Notes under the pieces: model-generated
Seen by the model: the letters and a program-made list of their open reading frames with translations, nothing else
What the model was told of the DNA's origin: nothing
Database searches by the model: none
NCBI GenBank assembly: GCA_019914995.1
Contig: CM034130.1
Coordinates: 9,238,001-9,302,000, forward strand
DNA: 64,000 nt
Direction: 5' to 3'
Source: Acanthochlamys bracteata
Taxonomy: Eukaryota > Streptophyta > Magnoliopsida > Pandanales > Velloziaceae
Part shown: positions 63,520 through 64,000 of the stretch, one piece after another
Position numbering within the stretch: position 1 is the first letter of the stretch
Layout: every line of letters begins with the position of its first letter
Translations under genes and position numbers: made by a program

Positions 63520-64000
63520 GTTTGTTATAGTTTGAGTATTAAATCTTAGAAGTCCAATTTTCAATTCCAGGTTTGCTCTTTGGAGACTCAAATATCAAAA
63601 TGCTATTGATTTAGCAGTTTATTTTGTAAATGGATCTATATGCTAGCTTTGAGCTCAACTTTAAGGACATTATGTATTTCTGTTGCACCATTGGAATGCT
63701 TGAGGCTATTTTTCAGAAAAGCTACATGATTGTGTTTCATCAAATGGAAAAGCTCAGTTTCTTCTCTGTGAGAGTCATTTGATTGTAATTTATTGGCATT
63801 TTATCTCATTTGTCAGGAAAATTGGATGCTATGAATCTTTTTAAGTTCCACTTCATACAAAATAATTTGGTAAATATTTCGTTTTCATACTAAACTTCAC
63901 AATGAAAAGAAAGCCATCAAACAAGTTCACATTCTTTTATTCAAAGTGCTATAATTGAGTCGTCTTTTTTGAGTCTCGAAAACGATGAGAGGTTAATGAA
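63520..64000 (+). other. Intron 7 of CASP, incomplete
   Basis: A good donor (AAG|GTTTGTTATAG) follows exon 7. The remaining bases are T-rich, and I see no exon that continues the expected coiled-coil frame, so the next exon is probably beyond the window. Confidence 0.6.

Overview
This is nuclear DNA of a eudicot plant. The evidence is GT-AG introns of typical plant length, very AT-rich intergenic DNA full of small AT-rich transposon-like repeats, and a gene set that includes a DELLA growth repressor, chloroplast thylakoid proteins and a plant-type complex I subunit. I cannot name the genus from sequence alone. No rRNA, tRNA, CRISPR array or bacterial-style operon was found.

Layout. 1-5.9 kb is intergenic, apart from a possible gene tail at the very left edge. 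6.6-8.5 kb (+) is an intronless DELLA gene with a long leader. 8.5-13.5 kb is repeat-rich spacer. 13.9-22.1 kb (-) is a 13-exon OM64/OEP64 gene, a catalytically dead amidase fused to a TPR domain. Immediately upstream of it, 22.4-26.1 kb (+) holds the frameshifted relic of a TMEM62-like metallophosphoesterase. 27.0-27.7 kb (+) is a secretory phospholipase A2 and 30.5-31.5 kb (+) an intact plant carboxylesterase. 32.7-34.3 kb (-) is a patchwork of captured gene pieces (triosephosphate isomerase exons and a KH-protein piece). 37.7-38.8 kb (-) is a small complex I subunit. 40.1-40.5 kb (+) is an orphan first exon, followed by a decayed reverse-transcribing element with a tRNA-Met primer-binding site.

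The right third is gene-dense: IST1-like (45.5-47.2, +), HOP2 (47.7-49.8, -), a thylakoid protein resembling Y3IP1 (51.4-53.4, -), ACD11 (54.6-55.9, +), CURT1 (56.6-58.8, +), and the first seven exons of the Golgi protein CASP (60.1 kb to beyond the right edge, +).

The genes form no single pathway; they are ordinary neighbours on a plant chromosome. Shared themes are organelle function (OM64, complex I subunit, Y3IP1-like, CURT1), lipid handling (PLA2, ACD11) and membrane traffic (IST1-like, CASP). Exon boundaries below were set by hand from splice signals, and every spliced frame stays open. The most unusual items are the metallophosphoesterase relic, the chimeric captured-fragment block, a GC-AG intron in OM64, a low-complexity insertion inside the DELLA GRAS domain, upstream ORFs in the DELLA leader, and the orphan exon next to the retroelement. 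I saw no convincing wholly new biological system.
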